A stretch of DNA of 64,000 nt from Phaeobacter italicus (GCF_001258055.1 NZ_CVRM01000037.1:1-64000); one strand, 5' to 3'. Shown: positions 45,475-54,572, counted from the stretch's first letter. Made by a program: numbers and translations. Notes: generated by a model not told the origin, from the sequence alone.

Positions 45475-46065
45475 ATGTCCTGGACAGACGAGCGCGTCGA
45501 ACTGCTCAAGAAAATGTGGGGCGAAGGGCAATCTGCCAGCCAGATCGCCAAAGAACTGGGCGGCGTGACCCGAAACGCCGTGATCGGCAAGGTCCATCGC
45601 CTGGGGCTGTCCAACCGCAACAGTGGCACCAGCAAGCCTGCCGCTGAGCCGAAGGAAAAGCCAGCAGCCGCGCCAAAACCCGCAGCTGCCGCACCAAAAC
45701 CCAAACCGCAGCCAAAGACCGAACCGGCCCGCCCGGTCACACCGGAGCCTGCGTCTGCGGATGCACGGCCCGCCACCCCGGCGCGCCGTCAGATCATCCC
45801 GGCTGGTCAGCCACTGCCACCGCAGCCCTCGGCCAACGAAATCAGCCCCGAGGCGCTGGCGAAGGTGAACGAGGTCGAAAAGAAGGCCAAGAAACTGGGC
45901 CTGATGGAGCTGACCGAACGCACCTGCAAATGGCCTGTGGGCGACCCGGCAACCGAGGACTTCTGGTTCTGTGGCCTGCCGGTGCAGCAGGGTAAACCCT
46001 ATTGCGAAGCCCATGTCGGCGTGGCCTTCCAGCCGATGAGCGCACGACGCGACCGCAAACGCTGA
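45475..46065 (+). CDS. gcrA: Cell-cycle regulator GcrA
   Basis: Alphaproteobacterial sigma70 co-activator that reads GANTC methylation by CcrM. The 196-residue protein starts MSWTDERVELLKKMWGEGQS, then ASQIAKELGGVTRNAVIGKVHRLGLS, nearly the Caulobacter sequence. A long Lys/Pro/Ala linker (about 55-115) follows, then the RNA-polymerase-binding C-terminal domain with CKWPVGDP and FCGLPVQQGKPYCEAH. A strong terminator follows. ccrM is not in the window. Confidence 0.97.
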   Translation: MSWTDERVELLKKMWGEGQSASQIAKELGGVTRNAVIGKVHRLGLSNRNSGTSKPAAEPKEKPAAAPKPAAAAPKPKPQPKTEPARPVTPEPASADARPATPARRQIIPAGQPLPPQPSANEISPEALAKVNEVEKKAKKLGLMELTERTCKWPVGDPATEDFWFCGLPVQQGKPYCEAHVGVAFQPMSARRDRKR

Positions 46066-46123
46066 GCAGATACATTCATCGCTTTTCCGGATCACATCTG
46101 GCGCGGCGAAGACGATAGATTTG

Positions 46124-46160
46124 AAAACAGCGCCCGGATTGCTCCGCGGCGCTGTTTCTT
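46124..46160 (+). terminator. Terminator after gcrA
   Basis: AAACAGCGCC/GGCGCTGTTT (46125-46134 and 46148-46157) followed by CTTTT. Confidence 0.85.
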
Positions 46161-46299
46161 TTGGCCAACTCGGTTTCGTGGGGGGCACTGTGGCCAGACC
46201 GGCTCGGGCTCCGGTCTGACCAGATTGATCCGGGATGACCGTTTTGGACTGCGGCTATCCCCGTTGGCTGGCCCCGATTTTGGTTGGCCGCTCTCGCAA

Positions 46300-46818
46300 T
46301 CAGCCCTTGTTGGGCGCGGTGGAGGTGAAGTTCGGGATCACCCGGTCAGAGGCGGCGTCCGGCTCGATACCCGGCCAGTTGCCTTCCGCCAGGTTGATGT
46401 TGCCGGGGATGTCCTCTTCCCAGAAGCCGACCACGTTCTTGGTGATGTTGAGGTAGAGCTTGTCGTCAACGATGCGCCACAGGTTGGGGTTGCCCGGAAC
46501 CTTGCCGCCCTTGGAGACACCATAAGCGCAGTGGCCATCGTATTGCGGCGCATAATATTCGGGGTTGGCGGTGAATTTGTCGCGGTTCTCTGCGGAGGAG
46601 AAGGCAAATTTCGCACCGTTGTATTCAGCAGTGTAGGACGCTTTGCCTGGCACGGCTTCGGGCTGGGCTGAGCCTACGGGCGCCTGAGCCAGATCGCGGT
46701 AGGCGACAACGTCGTAGCCAGAGACGGCAAAGCCGGTCCCATCGACATATTGGTCCCCGGCAAATGCGGGCAGTCCGAATGATGCGGCAGCGATGGCAGC
46801 GAAGAGAACACGTTTCAT
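46300..46818 (-). CDS. Exported YHS-domain protein
   Basis: A 172-residue protein with a signal peptide (MKRVLFAAIAAASFGLPAFAG) and a YHS domain (GTGFAVSGYDVVAYRD ... YNGAKFAFSSAENRDKFTANPEYYAPQYDGHCAYGVSKG). The YHS fold in other proteins binds metals or acts as a treble-clef metal site. Relatives of this exported form are common in marine bacteria; the role is not known. The start at MKRVLF is used. Confidence 0.85.
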   Translation of the reverse strand: MKRVLFAAIAAASFGLPAFAGDQYVDGTGFAVSGYDVVAYRDLAQAPVGSAQPEAVPGKASYTAEYNGAKFAFSSAENRDKFTANPEYYAPQYDGHCAYGVSKGGKVPGNPNLWRIVDDKLYLNITKNVVGFWEEDIPGNINLAEGNWPGIEPDAASDRVIPNFTSTAPNKG

Positions 46819-47213
46819 AGGCAATCCTTTTTGTCGCGTGGGCCTAAGAGAGCGGAACATCCCGGCAGGAGACGCCCCATTTGTAAAAACACCAACCCAA
46901 TCGGGCGGCTTGTCTCAACAATATGCAGATCGGTCGCCTTGCGAAGGGGGGCTCACGGCCCTGTGTCCAGAACGGAGGCGATGTGATCGCAGCGTGAAGG
47001 AACCGCGCAACCAGGCCAACCTGCATCGCCGGGGATAGCAGCCAGAGGTCAAGAAAAAGTGTGCGACCCAGACCTTCCAGTCATTGGAATTTCGAATTCG
47101 CCCCTTATGTTCTCAGTCAACGCGGCACTTCGGCTCCTGAATTCATGCAGGAGCTTTTGACTGGCCCGGCCTAAGGACGGCGCCGAAAACACACTAGACA
47201 CAAAGGCCTAGAG
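46819..47213. other. Intergenic region between YHS and GST genes
   Basis: A 395-base gap between divergent genes. Near its right end GCTCCTG-AATTCATG-CAGGAGC-TTTT (47133-47158) is terminator-like, 55 bases before the GST start, and could end a short transcript or attenuate the gene. No reading frame with a good start was seen. Confidence 0.5.
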
Positions 47214-48095
47214 ATGAGCGATACCAGCTATACCCCCCCTAAAGTCTGGACCTGGGAACAGGAAAACGGCGGGCAGTTTGCCTCTATCAACCGCCCCATT
47301 GCCGGGGCCACCCATGACAAGGAACTGCCGGTGGGCAAGCACCCGCTGCAGCTTTATTCGCTGGCAACACCCAATGGCGTCAAAGTCACCGTGATGCTGG
47401 AAGAACTGCTGGCTGCCGGTCACACCGGCGCCGAATATGATGCTTGGCTGATCAATATCGGTGATGGCGATCAGTTCGGGTCTGGGTTTGTTGATGTGAA
47501 CCCGAACTCCAAGATCCCTGCGCTGATGGATCATAGCGGCGACAAACCGGTGCGTGTCTTTGAATCCGGATCGATCCTGGTGCATCTGGCCGAAAAATTC
47601 GGAGCCTTCCTGCCCAAAGAAGGCGCAGCGCGCACCGAGGTCATGAGCTGGCTGTTCTGGCAGATGGGCAGCGCCCCCTATCTGGGCGGCGGCTTTGGCC
47701 ATTTCTATGCCTATGCCCCTAAAAAGTTCGAATATCCCATCAACCGATTTGCCATGGAAACCAAGCGTCAGCTGGATGTTCTGGATCGTCAGCTGGCCGA
47801 AAACCGCTATATCGCGGGCGAAGAGTACAGCATCGCGGATATGGCGATTTGGGCCTGGTACGGCCAGCTGGTTCTGGGGCGGCTTTACAGCGCTGCCGAG
47901 TTCCTGGACGTCGAAAGCTACACCCATGTGGTGCGCTGGGCAAAAGAGATCGACGCCCGCCCGGCCGTATCACGCGGTCGGATGGTGAACCGCGCCTTTG
48001 GTGAATTGCACACCCAGCTGCACGAACGTCATGATGCCTCTGATTTCGAGACCAATACGCAAGACAAGTTGCAAGGCGAAAGCGAATCCGCCTGA
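47214..48095 (+). CDS. yghU: Glutathione S-transferase, YghU type
   Basis: A 293-residue GST-fold disulfide-bond reductase. PVGKHPLQLYSLATPNGVKVTVMLEE, then DVNPNSKIPALMD and the glutathione-binding ESGSILVHLAEKFG, match YghU/YfcG. C-terminally SIADMAIWAWYGQLVLG is the conserved helix. YghU binds two GSH molecules and reduces small disulfides. The gene is single, with a strong terminator behind it. Confidence 0.94.
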   Translation: MSDTSYTPPKVWTWEQENGGQFASINRPIAGATHDKELPVGKHPLQLYSLATPNGVKVTVMLEELLAAGHTGAEYDAWLINIGDGDQFGSGFVDVNPNSKIPALMDHSGDKPVRVFESGSILVHLAEKFGAFLPKEGAARTEVMSWLFWQMGSAPYLGGGFGHFYAYAPKKFEYPINRFAMETKRQLDVLDRQLAENRYIAGEEYSIADMAIWAWYGQLVLGRLYSAAEFLDVESYTHVVRWAKEIDARPAVSRGRMVNRAFGELHTQLHERHDASDFETNTQDKLQGESESA

Positions 48096-48151
48096 TTGGC
48101 CCTGGGATTTGGGCGCGCCCTACGAATGCGCCCAAATCTGCCAGACTGAAA

Positions 48152-48190
48152 CAAAGCCCCGCGACCGGATGGGTCTGCGGGGCTTTTTGT
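48152..48190 (+). terminator. Terminator after the GST gene
   Basis: AAAGCCCCGC/GCGGGGCTTT (48153-48162 and 48177-48186) followed by TT. Confidence 0.88.
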
Positions 48191-48233
48191 AACATTGCCA
48201 AGGGCCCCTTGTCGGCTGCGCGGCGCTACATGT

Positions 48234-49031
48234 TCACTTCAGGCGCGGGGGGCGATCTGGATCACGCCCTGGCGCTGACGGCCCCTGCCCTGCCAGACCG
48301 GCTGGGTCAGGTTGTGGCAAATCAAAACGCAGCCCGGCCCGCGCCAACCGACCCGCCATTGCGTCGCTTGCGGCGAAAAAGCCCACGTCGAGCGCCCCGG
48401 CCTCGATGCCCGAAAAGGTCAGTGCCTCACCCACTGCCTTGGCAAGTGCGGGTTCGGCCCCTTCAACGGCATCCACAAACCCAAGCATATGCCCCTGACC
48501 GCCACCTTGATAGGTGAGACCCACCAGATAGGCAGACCGCGCCAGGCCAACGGCGGTGGCAAGTTTGGTATCAAGCGAGGAAATCAGCACTTCGGGAAGG
48601 CCGCGCGGCGCGGTCACGCTTTCGATTTCGGCATCAACCTCCGCCGGAGCCTGACCAAGGGTCTGTTGCAGCCAGGTGACGGCGTCCGCCGGGATCAGGA
48701 TTGCGGAGGGGGCAACATCCAGATTGACCCCCAGACCGATGTTCTGACCTGCAAGCATCTGCACCACCATCCGACCGGACAGCGCCGCGTAGGGGACGAT
48801 CTGGCCTGCAAACTCGGCCAGCCTGTCTTCGCGGTCGAACACCAGCGCAAAGGTGCCGTCGGGTGTTTCAAACAGCGCAGGCGAAATGGTGTCGCCCTCG
48901 GCTTCCTTCTCCAGCATCAAGAACAGTTCACTGTCCGCCAGCCGTTCATAAAATCGCAGGCGCGCAGCGTCGTCCTGCGGTGCGGCCTCCATGGCGGCGT
49001 GGCTGGTATCCAATGGGGTCTCTTGCGTCAT
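48234..49031 (-). CDS. SseB-family protein
   Basis: A 265-residue protein with an N-terminal SseB domain (ARLRFYERLADSELFLMLEKEAEG ... PALFETPDGTFALVFDREDRLAEF). The C-terminal half is a second alpha/beta region without a recognised motif. SseB in enteric bacteria protects against oxidative stress by an unknown route. The start at MTQETPLDTSH overlaps the upstream UDG gene by four bases, so the pair is coupled. Confidence 0.82.
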   Translation of the reverse strand: MTQETPLDTSHAAMEAAPQDDAARLRFYERLADSELFLMLEKEAEGDTISPALFETPDGTFALVFDREDRLAEFAGQIVPYAALSGRMVVQMLAGQNIGLGVNLDVAPSAILIPADAVTWLQQTLGQAPAEVDAEIESVTAPRGLPEVLISSLDTKLATAVGLARSAYLVGLTYQGGGQGHMLGFVDAVEGAEPALAKAVGEALTFSGIEAGALDVGFFAASDAMAGRLARAGLRFDLPQPDPAGLAGQGPSAPGRDPDRPPRLK

Positions 49032-49621
49032 GCGATCACCTCTTGCACCCGGGCGCGCAGAACCGGCAGCAGCTCCGCCTCGAACCAGGGGTTTCGTTTC
49101 AGCCATGCGGTATTGCGCCAGGACGGATGTGGCAAGGGAAAGTCCTGCGGCGCGTGGTCTCGCCATTGCGCGACCCGCGCCTGAACAGAGGTTTTGCCGC
49201 CAAGGTGATAGCCATGTGCATAGCCACCAACCAGAATGCGCAGCTGCAGCCGAGAGAGTTCGGGCATCAGGCGATCATGCCAGGTGCTGCGACAGATCGC
49301 AGGCGGCGGCAGGTCTGCCTTTTTTGCAGAATAGCCGGGGAAGCAGAATGCCATCGGCACGATCGCGACCAGATCCCTGTCATAAAACTGCGCCTCACTC
49401 AGGCCCAGCCAGTCGCGCAGACGATCGCCCGAGGGATCGGTAAAGGGTTTGCCACTTTCATGGACGCGCGCCCCCGGTGCCTGCCCGGCAATCAAGATCC
49501 GCGCAGAGGAGCGAAACCAGGTAACCGGTCGCGGCCTGTGACCGGTGGCGGTTGCGGCGAACCGTTCGGCGCAAAGCCGACAGGCGCGGATGTCCTGCTC
49601 CAGCCCCTCCACCTTGGTCAT
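49028..49621 (-). CDS. Uracil-DNA glycosylase superfamily protein
   Basis: A 197-residue protein of the UDG superfamily, resembling the iron-sulfur type: a CRLC pair near the N-terminus, motif A ILIAGQAPGARVHESGKPFTDPSGDRLRDWLGL, and the HPS motif in PLPHPSWRNTAWLKRN. It should remove uracil or a similar lesion from DNA. The substrate is not certain, because the group has several families. The start at MTKVEGLEQD is preferred. It is coupled to sseB. Confidence 0.88.
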   Translation of the reverse strand: MTKVEGLEQDIRACRLCAERFAATATGHRPRPVTWFRSSARILIAGQAPGARVHESGKPFTDPSGDRLRDWLGLSEAQFYDRDLVAIVPMAFCFPGYSAKKADLPPPAICRSTWHDRLMPELSRLQLRILVGGYAHGYHLGGKTSVQARVAQWRDHAPQDFPLPHPSWRNTAWLKRNPWFEAELLPVLRARVQEVIA

Positions 49622-49702
49622 GTTGCGCGCCTCCTTCGGGCCGATTTGGACGGTTGGGGTCAATCCGGGTTGCCCCTTCTCACCTCAGGGAGTAACGGGC
49701 CG

Positions 49703-49732
49703 TTGATAATGCCTGTCACAATTGGACATAAT
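49703..49732 (+). promoter_or_regulatory. Predicted promoter of the capsule operon
   Basis: TTGATA (49703-49708), 18-base spacer, CATAAT (49727-49732). The -10 lies within the first inverted repeat. Confidence 0.45.
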
Positions 49733-49741
49733 ATGGTCCAA
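49722..49741. promoter_or_regulatory. Inverted repeat TTGGAC-N8-GTCCAA
   Basis: Perfect six-base arms around ATAATATG. It overlaps the predicted -10 element of the capsule operon, so a bound protein would block the promoter. Confidence 0.5.
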
Positions 49742-49758
49742 ATGACCGCCTAGATCAT

Positions 49759-49774
49759 TAACACATACGTGTTA
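49759..49774. promoter_or_regulatory. Inverted repeat TAACAC-N4-GTGTTA
   Basis: Perfect six-base arms around ATAC, 18 bases downstream of the first inverted repeat and 91 before kpsT. It may be a second operator. Confidence 0.45.
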
Positions 49775-49865
49775 GACCAATCATAAGGTCGTGCGCGCCA
49801 GCCGTCCTGCTGGCGCCAAACGACCATGAGACCCCAAACGGGGATGAGCAGCACCGGAACCCGCG

Positions 49866-50525
49866 ATGCTAGAGTTTGAAAACGTGAGCAAGTCCTTCTG
49901 GACCGGCACCCAGCGCAAGGTCATCCTTGATAGGGTGTCTTTTCGCGTGGATCTGGGTAGGTCCATGGGCATTCTGGCCCCAAACGGCACCGGCAAGACG
50001 ACGCTGATCAACATGATGGCGGGGCTGGAAAAGCCGGATGAAGGCGAGATCCGCAGGGGGTGCCGCATTTCCTTTCCGCTGGGGTTCATGGGCGGGGTCA
50101 TCAGCAGGCTGTCAGCGATGGACAATGCCCGCTACATCGCCAATCTCTACGGTCTCGATCCCGATTATGTCGAAGCCTACTGCCGTTGGCTTTGCGGGTT
50201 GGGGGAGTATTTCGATCAGCCCCTTGGCACCTATTCGTCGGGTATGCGGGCGCGGTTCAGTTTTGCACTGATGCTGGCGCTGGATTTTGATATCTTCCTC
50301 ATTGACGAGGGGATGCCCAGCACCACCGACGTGGAATTCAACAAGAAGGCTGGCTCAATCCTGCAGGAAAGGCTTGAGACCACCACGATCATCATGGTGT
50401 CCCACCAGCCGAAGACGCTGGAGAAATTTGTTCGCTCGGCAGCGGTGCTGCTGGATGGACATCTGCACATGTTTGACACCTTGGAAGAGGCAAAGCAGCT
50501 TTATGACTACCAAACCCAAGGCTAA
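49866..50525 (+). CDS. kpsT: Capsule polysaccharide export ATPase
   Basis: ATPase of the KpsMT-type capsule exporter, 219 residues. Walker A is APNGTGKTTLIN (residues 38-49), the signature is YSSGMRARFSFALMLAL, and Walker B is IFLIDEGMPSTTD with the switch His in IIMVSHQPKTLE. GRSMGILAPNG is the usual KpsT form. The 3' end overlaps the next gene by 23 bases. No kpsM permease gene adjoins. Confidence 0.92.
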   Translation: MLEFENVSKSFWTGTQRKVILDRVSFRVDLGRSMGILAPNGTGKTTLINMMAGLEKPDEGEIRRGCRISFPLGFMGGVISRLSAMDNARYIANLYGLDPDYVEAYCRWLCGLGEYFDQPLGTYSSGMRARFSFALMLALDFDIFLIDEGMPSTTDVEFNKKAGSILQERLETTTIIMVSHQPKTLEKFVRSAAVLLDGHLHMFDTLEEAKQLYDYQTQG

Positions 50526-52191
50526 GAAGTTTCGCATCCGCAAGACGGGCGCCACGCAAAGCGCTGCGGCAAGACCCGTGCCCGGCCCGGAAAACACGGC
50601 CTCGGCTGACACGTCTGCCAGACCGGCAGATACCAGCCCGCAACCCGCTGCCGCCCAGCCGGATATGCAGGGATCGACCCGCCCGGCACCTGCGGCAGGC
50701 GCGGCCAGCCCATCGCCCCAGCCGGGCCAGCAGACCACGGCCCAAGCCTCTACCGATCTGGATGAGATCCGCAAGGAAGGGCTCACCGGGCGGCAATTGC
50801 GGATGGCGCGACGGCTCGCACAGAAACACAACCTGCCAGCCACCTCCGACTTTGACGCCGTGCGCCAGTTGCGGCTGCGCGGGATCGACCCGTTTGAGCG
50901 CGCCAATATGCTGGAACTGGTGGTCCAGCCCAACACCGCCCAGCCCGAGGGATCGCCGCGCGCGCCCGGCAGCGTGCAGCTGCCCCAGACAGTCGCGCCA
51001 GACAAAATCGCCCTGCCCGCAACCGAGCTGAGCCCCGCAGAGCGACGCAATCGGGAAATTCAGGAAATCCAACGCGATATCGCGCGCCGTCGGCGGCGCA
51101 AGCTGGCTCTTCTCGGGGCACGGCTTGCGTTCTTTGTGATGCTGCCGACGATTCTTGCTGGGTACTATTTCTTTGCCGTGGCGACGCCGATGTATGCGGC
51201 AAAGTCCGAGTTTCTGGTTCTGAAGGCAGACAGCGCCGGTGGCGGTGGTCTGGGCGGCCTGCTGAGCGGGACGCAGTTCGCGACCAGTCAGGACTCTATC
51301 GCGGTGCAAAGCTACCTCCAATCCAAGGAAGCAATGCTGCGGCTTGACCGGGAGGCCGGTTTCAAGAGCCATTTCACCCAGGAGTGGATCGATCCCATCC
51401 AGCGCCTGACCACCGACCCCACCAACGAAGAGGCCTACAAGATCTATTCGCGCAACGTGAAGATCGGCTATGACCCGACCGAAGGTGTTATCCGGATGGA
51501 GGTCTCGGCTGCGGACCCTGAACTCTCGGCTGAGTTCTCTCGTCGCCTGATCGGCTATGCACAGGAAAAGGTGAACCAGCTGTCCGAGCAGAAGCGTTCC
51601 GATCAGGTGGGCGAAGCAGAAGCCGCGCTGGATCTGGCCGAGGAAAAGCGCCGCAATGCGCAGGAACGTCTGGTGCGGTTGCAACAGCGCGGCACGGTGC
51701 TGGATCCCGAGGGGGTCATCCTGTCGCTGCGCTCGCAGATCAGCACCTTTGAGGTCCAGCGTCAGGAACGCGAGCTGGAACTGGCTGCGCTGCTGGACAA
51801 CACCCGCCCCAACGAAGCCAAGGTGGCGGGGGCGCGCGCCGATATCGCCCGTCTCGACAGCCTGATCCAACGTCTGAACGACAAGATGATCAACGCCTCT
51901 GCGGGAGAGAACTCTCTCGCCAGCCTGACGGTTGAAATCCAGATGGCGCAGGCAGATCTGGCAACGCGGGACATGATGCTGCAATCCGCGCTGCAACAGG
52001 TTGAAACCACCCGGATGGAGGCAAACAGGCAGGTGCGCTATCTGACCACCGCCGTCGAACCGGTGCCAAGTCAGGAACCGACGTATCCCCGCCGATTTGA
52101 AAATACGATTTTGGCATTCCTCATCTTTTCCGGTATCTACCTGATGTGCTCGCTCACAGCGTCCATCCTCCGAGAACAGGTATCTTCATAA
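50503..52191 (+). CDS. kpsE: Capsule export inner-membrane protein, KpsE/BexC family
   Basis: A polysaccharide co-polymerase-like periplasmic adaptor of 562 residues. The first 85 or so residues are Pro/Ala-rich and disordered. Then comes a helical piece (LDEIRKEGLTGRQLRMARRLA ... RLRGIDPFERANMLELV), a membrane helix near 205-225 (LAFFVMLPTILAGYYFFAV), the KpsE core (PMYAAKSEFLVLKAD), long coiled coils and a C-terminal membrane helix (ILAFLIFSGIYLMCSLTAS). The N-terminal 190 residues are extra relative to E. coli KpsE. The start at ATG 50503 lies inside kpsT. Confidence 0.88.
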   Translation: MTTKPKAKKFRIRKTGATQSAAARPVPGPENTASADTSARPADTSPQPAAAQPDMQGSTRPAPAAGAASPSPQPGQQTTAQASTDLDEIRKEGLTGRQLRMARRLAQKHNLPATSDFDAVRQLRLRGIDPFERANMLELVVQPNTAQPEGSPRAPGSVQLPQTVAPDKIALPATELSPAERRNREIQEIQRDIARRRRRKLALLGARLAFFVMLPTILAGYYFFAVATPMYAAKSEFLVLKADSAGGGGLGGLLSGTQFATSQDSIAVQSYLQSKEAMLRLDREAGFKSHFTQEWIDPIQRLTTDPTNEEAYKIYSRNVKIGYDPTEGVIRMEVSAADPELSAEFSRRLIGYAQEKVNQLSEQKRSDQVGEAEAALDLAEEKRRNAQERLVRLQQRGTVLDPEGVILSLRSQISTFEVQRQERELELAALLDNTRPNEAKVAGARADIARLDSLIQRLNDKMINASAGENSLASLTVEIQMAQADLATRDMMLQSALQQVETTRMEANRQVRYLTTAVEPVPSQEPTYPRRFENTILAFLIFSGIYLMCSLTASILREQVSS

Positions 52192-52194
52192 GCC

Positions 52195-53028
52195 ATGAAA
52201 CACATCTCCGTCGCCGACCTCACCATCGGCAATGACTGTCCGCTGACACTCATTGCCGGCCCCTGCCAGCTGGAAAGCGCAGACCATGCACAAATGGTTG
52301 CCGGCAAATTGAAGGAAGCCTGTGACAAGGCAGGCGCTCAATTCGTGTTCAAAGGGTCATTCGACAAAGCGAACCGGACCTCTTTGAATGCGAAACCTGC
52401 TTTGGGGCTGGACGAAGGGCTCAAGGTCCTGGACTCCGTCAAGAAACAGATTGGTGTTCCTGTCATCACCGACATCCATGAAAAAGAGCAATGTGAGCCG
52501 GTCGCTGCAGTTGTAGACATCATGCAGATCCCCGCTTTCTTGTGCAGGCAGACCGCGCTTTTGCTTGCTGCAGGCAAAACCGGTGCCGCAATCAACGTCA
52601 AAAAGGGGCAGTTCTTGGCGCCCTGGGACATGCCAAATGTTGTGACCAAGATCGAGAGCACGGGAAATGACCGCATTCTTCTGACAGAGCGTGGCGTTTC
52701 ATTTGGCTACAACCGGCTTGTCGTCGACATGCAATCCCTGCCTGAAATGGCACGGACGGGATACCCGGTTGTGATGGATGCAACCCATGCCGTCGCACAA
52801 CCCGGCGGCCTGGGCGGAGCGTCCGGTGGACAGAGAGAATTTGCCCCGGTTCTTGCAAGGGCGGCTGTCGCCACCGGCATCGCGGCTGTTTTCACCGAAA
52901 CCCACGAAGACCCCGACAATGCGCCCTGCGACGGGCCAAACATGATCTATCTCGACCAGATGCCAAAGCTGATCGAGACGCTGATGCGCTTTGACGCGCT
53001 GGCGAAGGCCGACCCAATTCGCATTTGA
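52195..53028 (+). CDS. kdsA: 3-deoxy-8-phosphooctulonate synthase
   Basis: Condenses arabinose 5-phosphate and PEP to KDO 8-phosphate. It has 277 residues. LIAGPCQLES places Cys at residue 24, the mark of metal-dependent KdsA enzymes (the metal-free type has Asn). VFKGSFDKANRTS and TDIHEKEQC are typical. It starts three bases after kpsE. Its place in a capsule export operon suggests KDO used in the capsule anchor, in addition to any role in lipopolysaccharide. Confidence 0.96.
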   Translation: MKHISVADLTIGNDCPLTLIAGPCQLESADHAQMVAGKLKEACDKAGAQFVFKGSFDKANRTSLNAKPALGLDEGLKVLDSVKKQIGVPVITDIHEKEQCEPVAAVVDIMQIPAFLCRQTALLLAAGKTGAAINVKKGQFLAPWDMPNVVTKIESTGNDRILLTERGVSFGYNRLVVDMQSLPEMARTGYPVVMDATHAVAQPGGLGGASGGQREFAPVLARAAVATGIAAVFTETHEDPDNAPCDGPNMIYLDQMPKLIETLMRFDALAKADPIRI

Positions 53029-53048
53029 TTGAGGAAAGTGATTTTACA

Positions 53049-54545
53049 ATGACCAAACCCCTGCCCGAGGTCAGCCCCAACACCTGGAATTTCCTGCGCG
53101 ATCCGATGATTACCCCGACCGGGTTTCGCGAATATGACGCGCGCTGGAAATACCCTGAGGAAATCAACCTGCCGGGCATGACCGCTTTGGGCCTGGGGCT
53201 TGGTACCCAGATCCACAAGCGCGGGATTGAACCTGTCATTGCAGTGGCCAATGACTACCGCGACTATTCGCTGTCGATCAAACAGGCGCTGATCCTTGGC
53301 CTGATGCAGGCTGGCATTCAGGTCAAGGATATCGGCCCTGCCCTGTCTCCGATGGCTTACTTTGCCCAGTTCCACCTCGACGTTCCCGCCGTGGCCATGG
53401 TCACTGCCAGCCACAACCCCAACGGCTGGACCGGGGTCAAGATGGGCTTTGAGCGCCCGCTGACCCACGGCCCCGACGAGATGGCCGAACTGCGCGATAT
53501 CGTCCTGAATGGCGATGGCGTTGCACGTCCTGGCGGGTCTTATGAATTCGTGGATGGCGTGAAAGAGGCCTATCTCGACGATCTGGTCGGAGATTTCAAA
53601 ATGTCCCGCCCGCTGAAAGTCGTCTGCGCCACCGGCAATGGCACCGCCTCGGCCTTTGCGCCGGAGCTGTTCAAGCGCATGGGCGTCGAAGTGGTCGAGA
53701 GCCACAACGAGCTTGATTACACGTTTCCCCACTACAACCCCAACCCCGAGGCCATGGAGATGCTCCATGACATGTCCGACAGCGTGAAGGCCTCTGGAGC
53801 GGATATGGCGCTGGGGTTTGATGGCGACGGCGACCGCTGCGGTGTGGTGGACGATGAAGGCGAAGAAATCTTTGCCGACAAGGTCGGTGTCATCATGGCG
53901 CGCGATCTGTCCAAGTTGCACCCCAATGCGACCTTTGTGGCGGATGTGAAATCCACCGGACTGTTTGCATCCGACCCCGAGCTGAAGGCCAATGGCGTGA
54001 CTGCGGACTATTGGAAGACCGGCCATAGCCACATGAAACGACGGGTAAAGGAAATTGGCGCGTTGGCAGGGTTTGAGAAATCCGGCCACTATTTCCTCGC
54101 CGAACCCGTAGGCCGTGGCTACGACTGCGGCATGCGGGTTGCAGTGGAAATCTGCAAGCTGATGGACCGCAACCCCGACAAGAGCATGTCCGATCTGCGC
54201 AAGGCGTTGCCCAAAACCTGGTCAACCCCGACCATGTCGCCCTATTGCGCCGACACCGAGAAATACACGGTGCTGGAACGCCTGGTCGAAAAGCTGGCAG
54301 CCAAGGCAGAGGCTGGCGACACCCTTGCCGGTCGCGCCATCAAAGAGGTGGTGACCGTGAATGGGGCCCGCGTGATCCTGGACAATGGATCCTGGGGCCT
54401 TGTGCGGGCCTCCTCCAATACGCCGAACCTTGTTGTCGTCTGCGAAAGCAGTGAAAGCGAGGCAGAGCTGCGCGAAATCTTTGCCGAGATTGATGCGGTC
54501 ATCCGCACGGAGCCGCTGGTTGGGGACTACGACCAGACATTCTGA
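53049..54545 (+). CDS. Phosphomannomutase/phosphoglucomutase
   Basis: Interconverts hexose 1- and 6-phosphates for sugar-nucleotide supply. The 498-residue protein has the phosphoserine loop VTASHNPNGWTGVKMG, the metal loop LGFDGDGDRCGVV and the sugar-binding GEKSGH-like AGFEKSGHYFLAE. The C-terminal domain has VRASSNTPNLVV. Specificity for mannose or glucose cannot be read off. It is the last gene of the kpsT-kpsE-kdsA operon, followed by a terminator. Confidence 0.93.
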   Translation: MTKPLPEVSPNTWNFLRDPMITPTGFREYDARWKYPEEINLPGMTALGLGLGTQIHKRGIEPVIAVANDYRDYSLSIKQALILGLMQAGIQVKDIGPALSPMAYFAQFHLDVPAVAMVTASHNPNGWTGVKMGFERPLTHGPDEMAELRDIVLNGDGVARPGGSYEFVDGVKEAYLDDLVGDFKMSRPLKVVCATGNGTASAFAPELFKRMGVEVVESHNELDYTFPHYNPNPEAMEMLHDMSDSVKASGADMALGFDGDGDRCGVVDDEGEEIFADKVGVIMARDLSKLHPNATFVADVKSTGLFASDPELKANGVTADYWKTGHSHMKRRVKEIGALAGFEKSGHYFLAEPVGRGYDCGMRVAVEICKLMDRNPDKSMSDLRKALPKTWSTPTMSPYCADTEKYTVLERLVEKLAAKAEAGDTLAGRAIKEVVTVNGARVILDNGSWGLVRASSNTPNLVVVCESSESEAELREIFAEIDAVIRTEPLVGDYDQTF

Positions 54546-54572
54546 GGCCACCCCGCGGCTGTTCCAAGAAAT

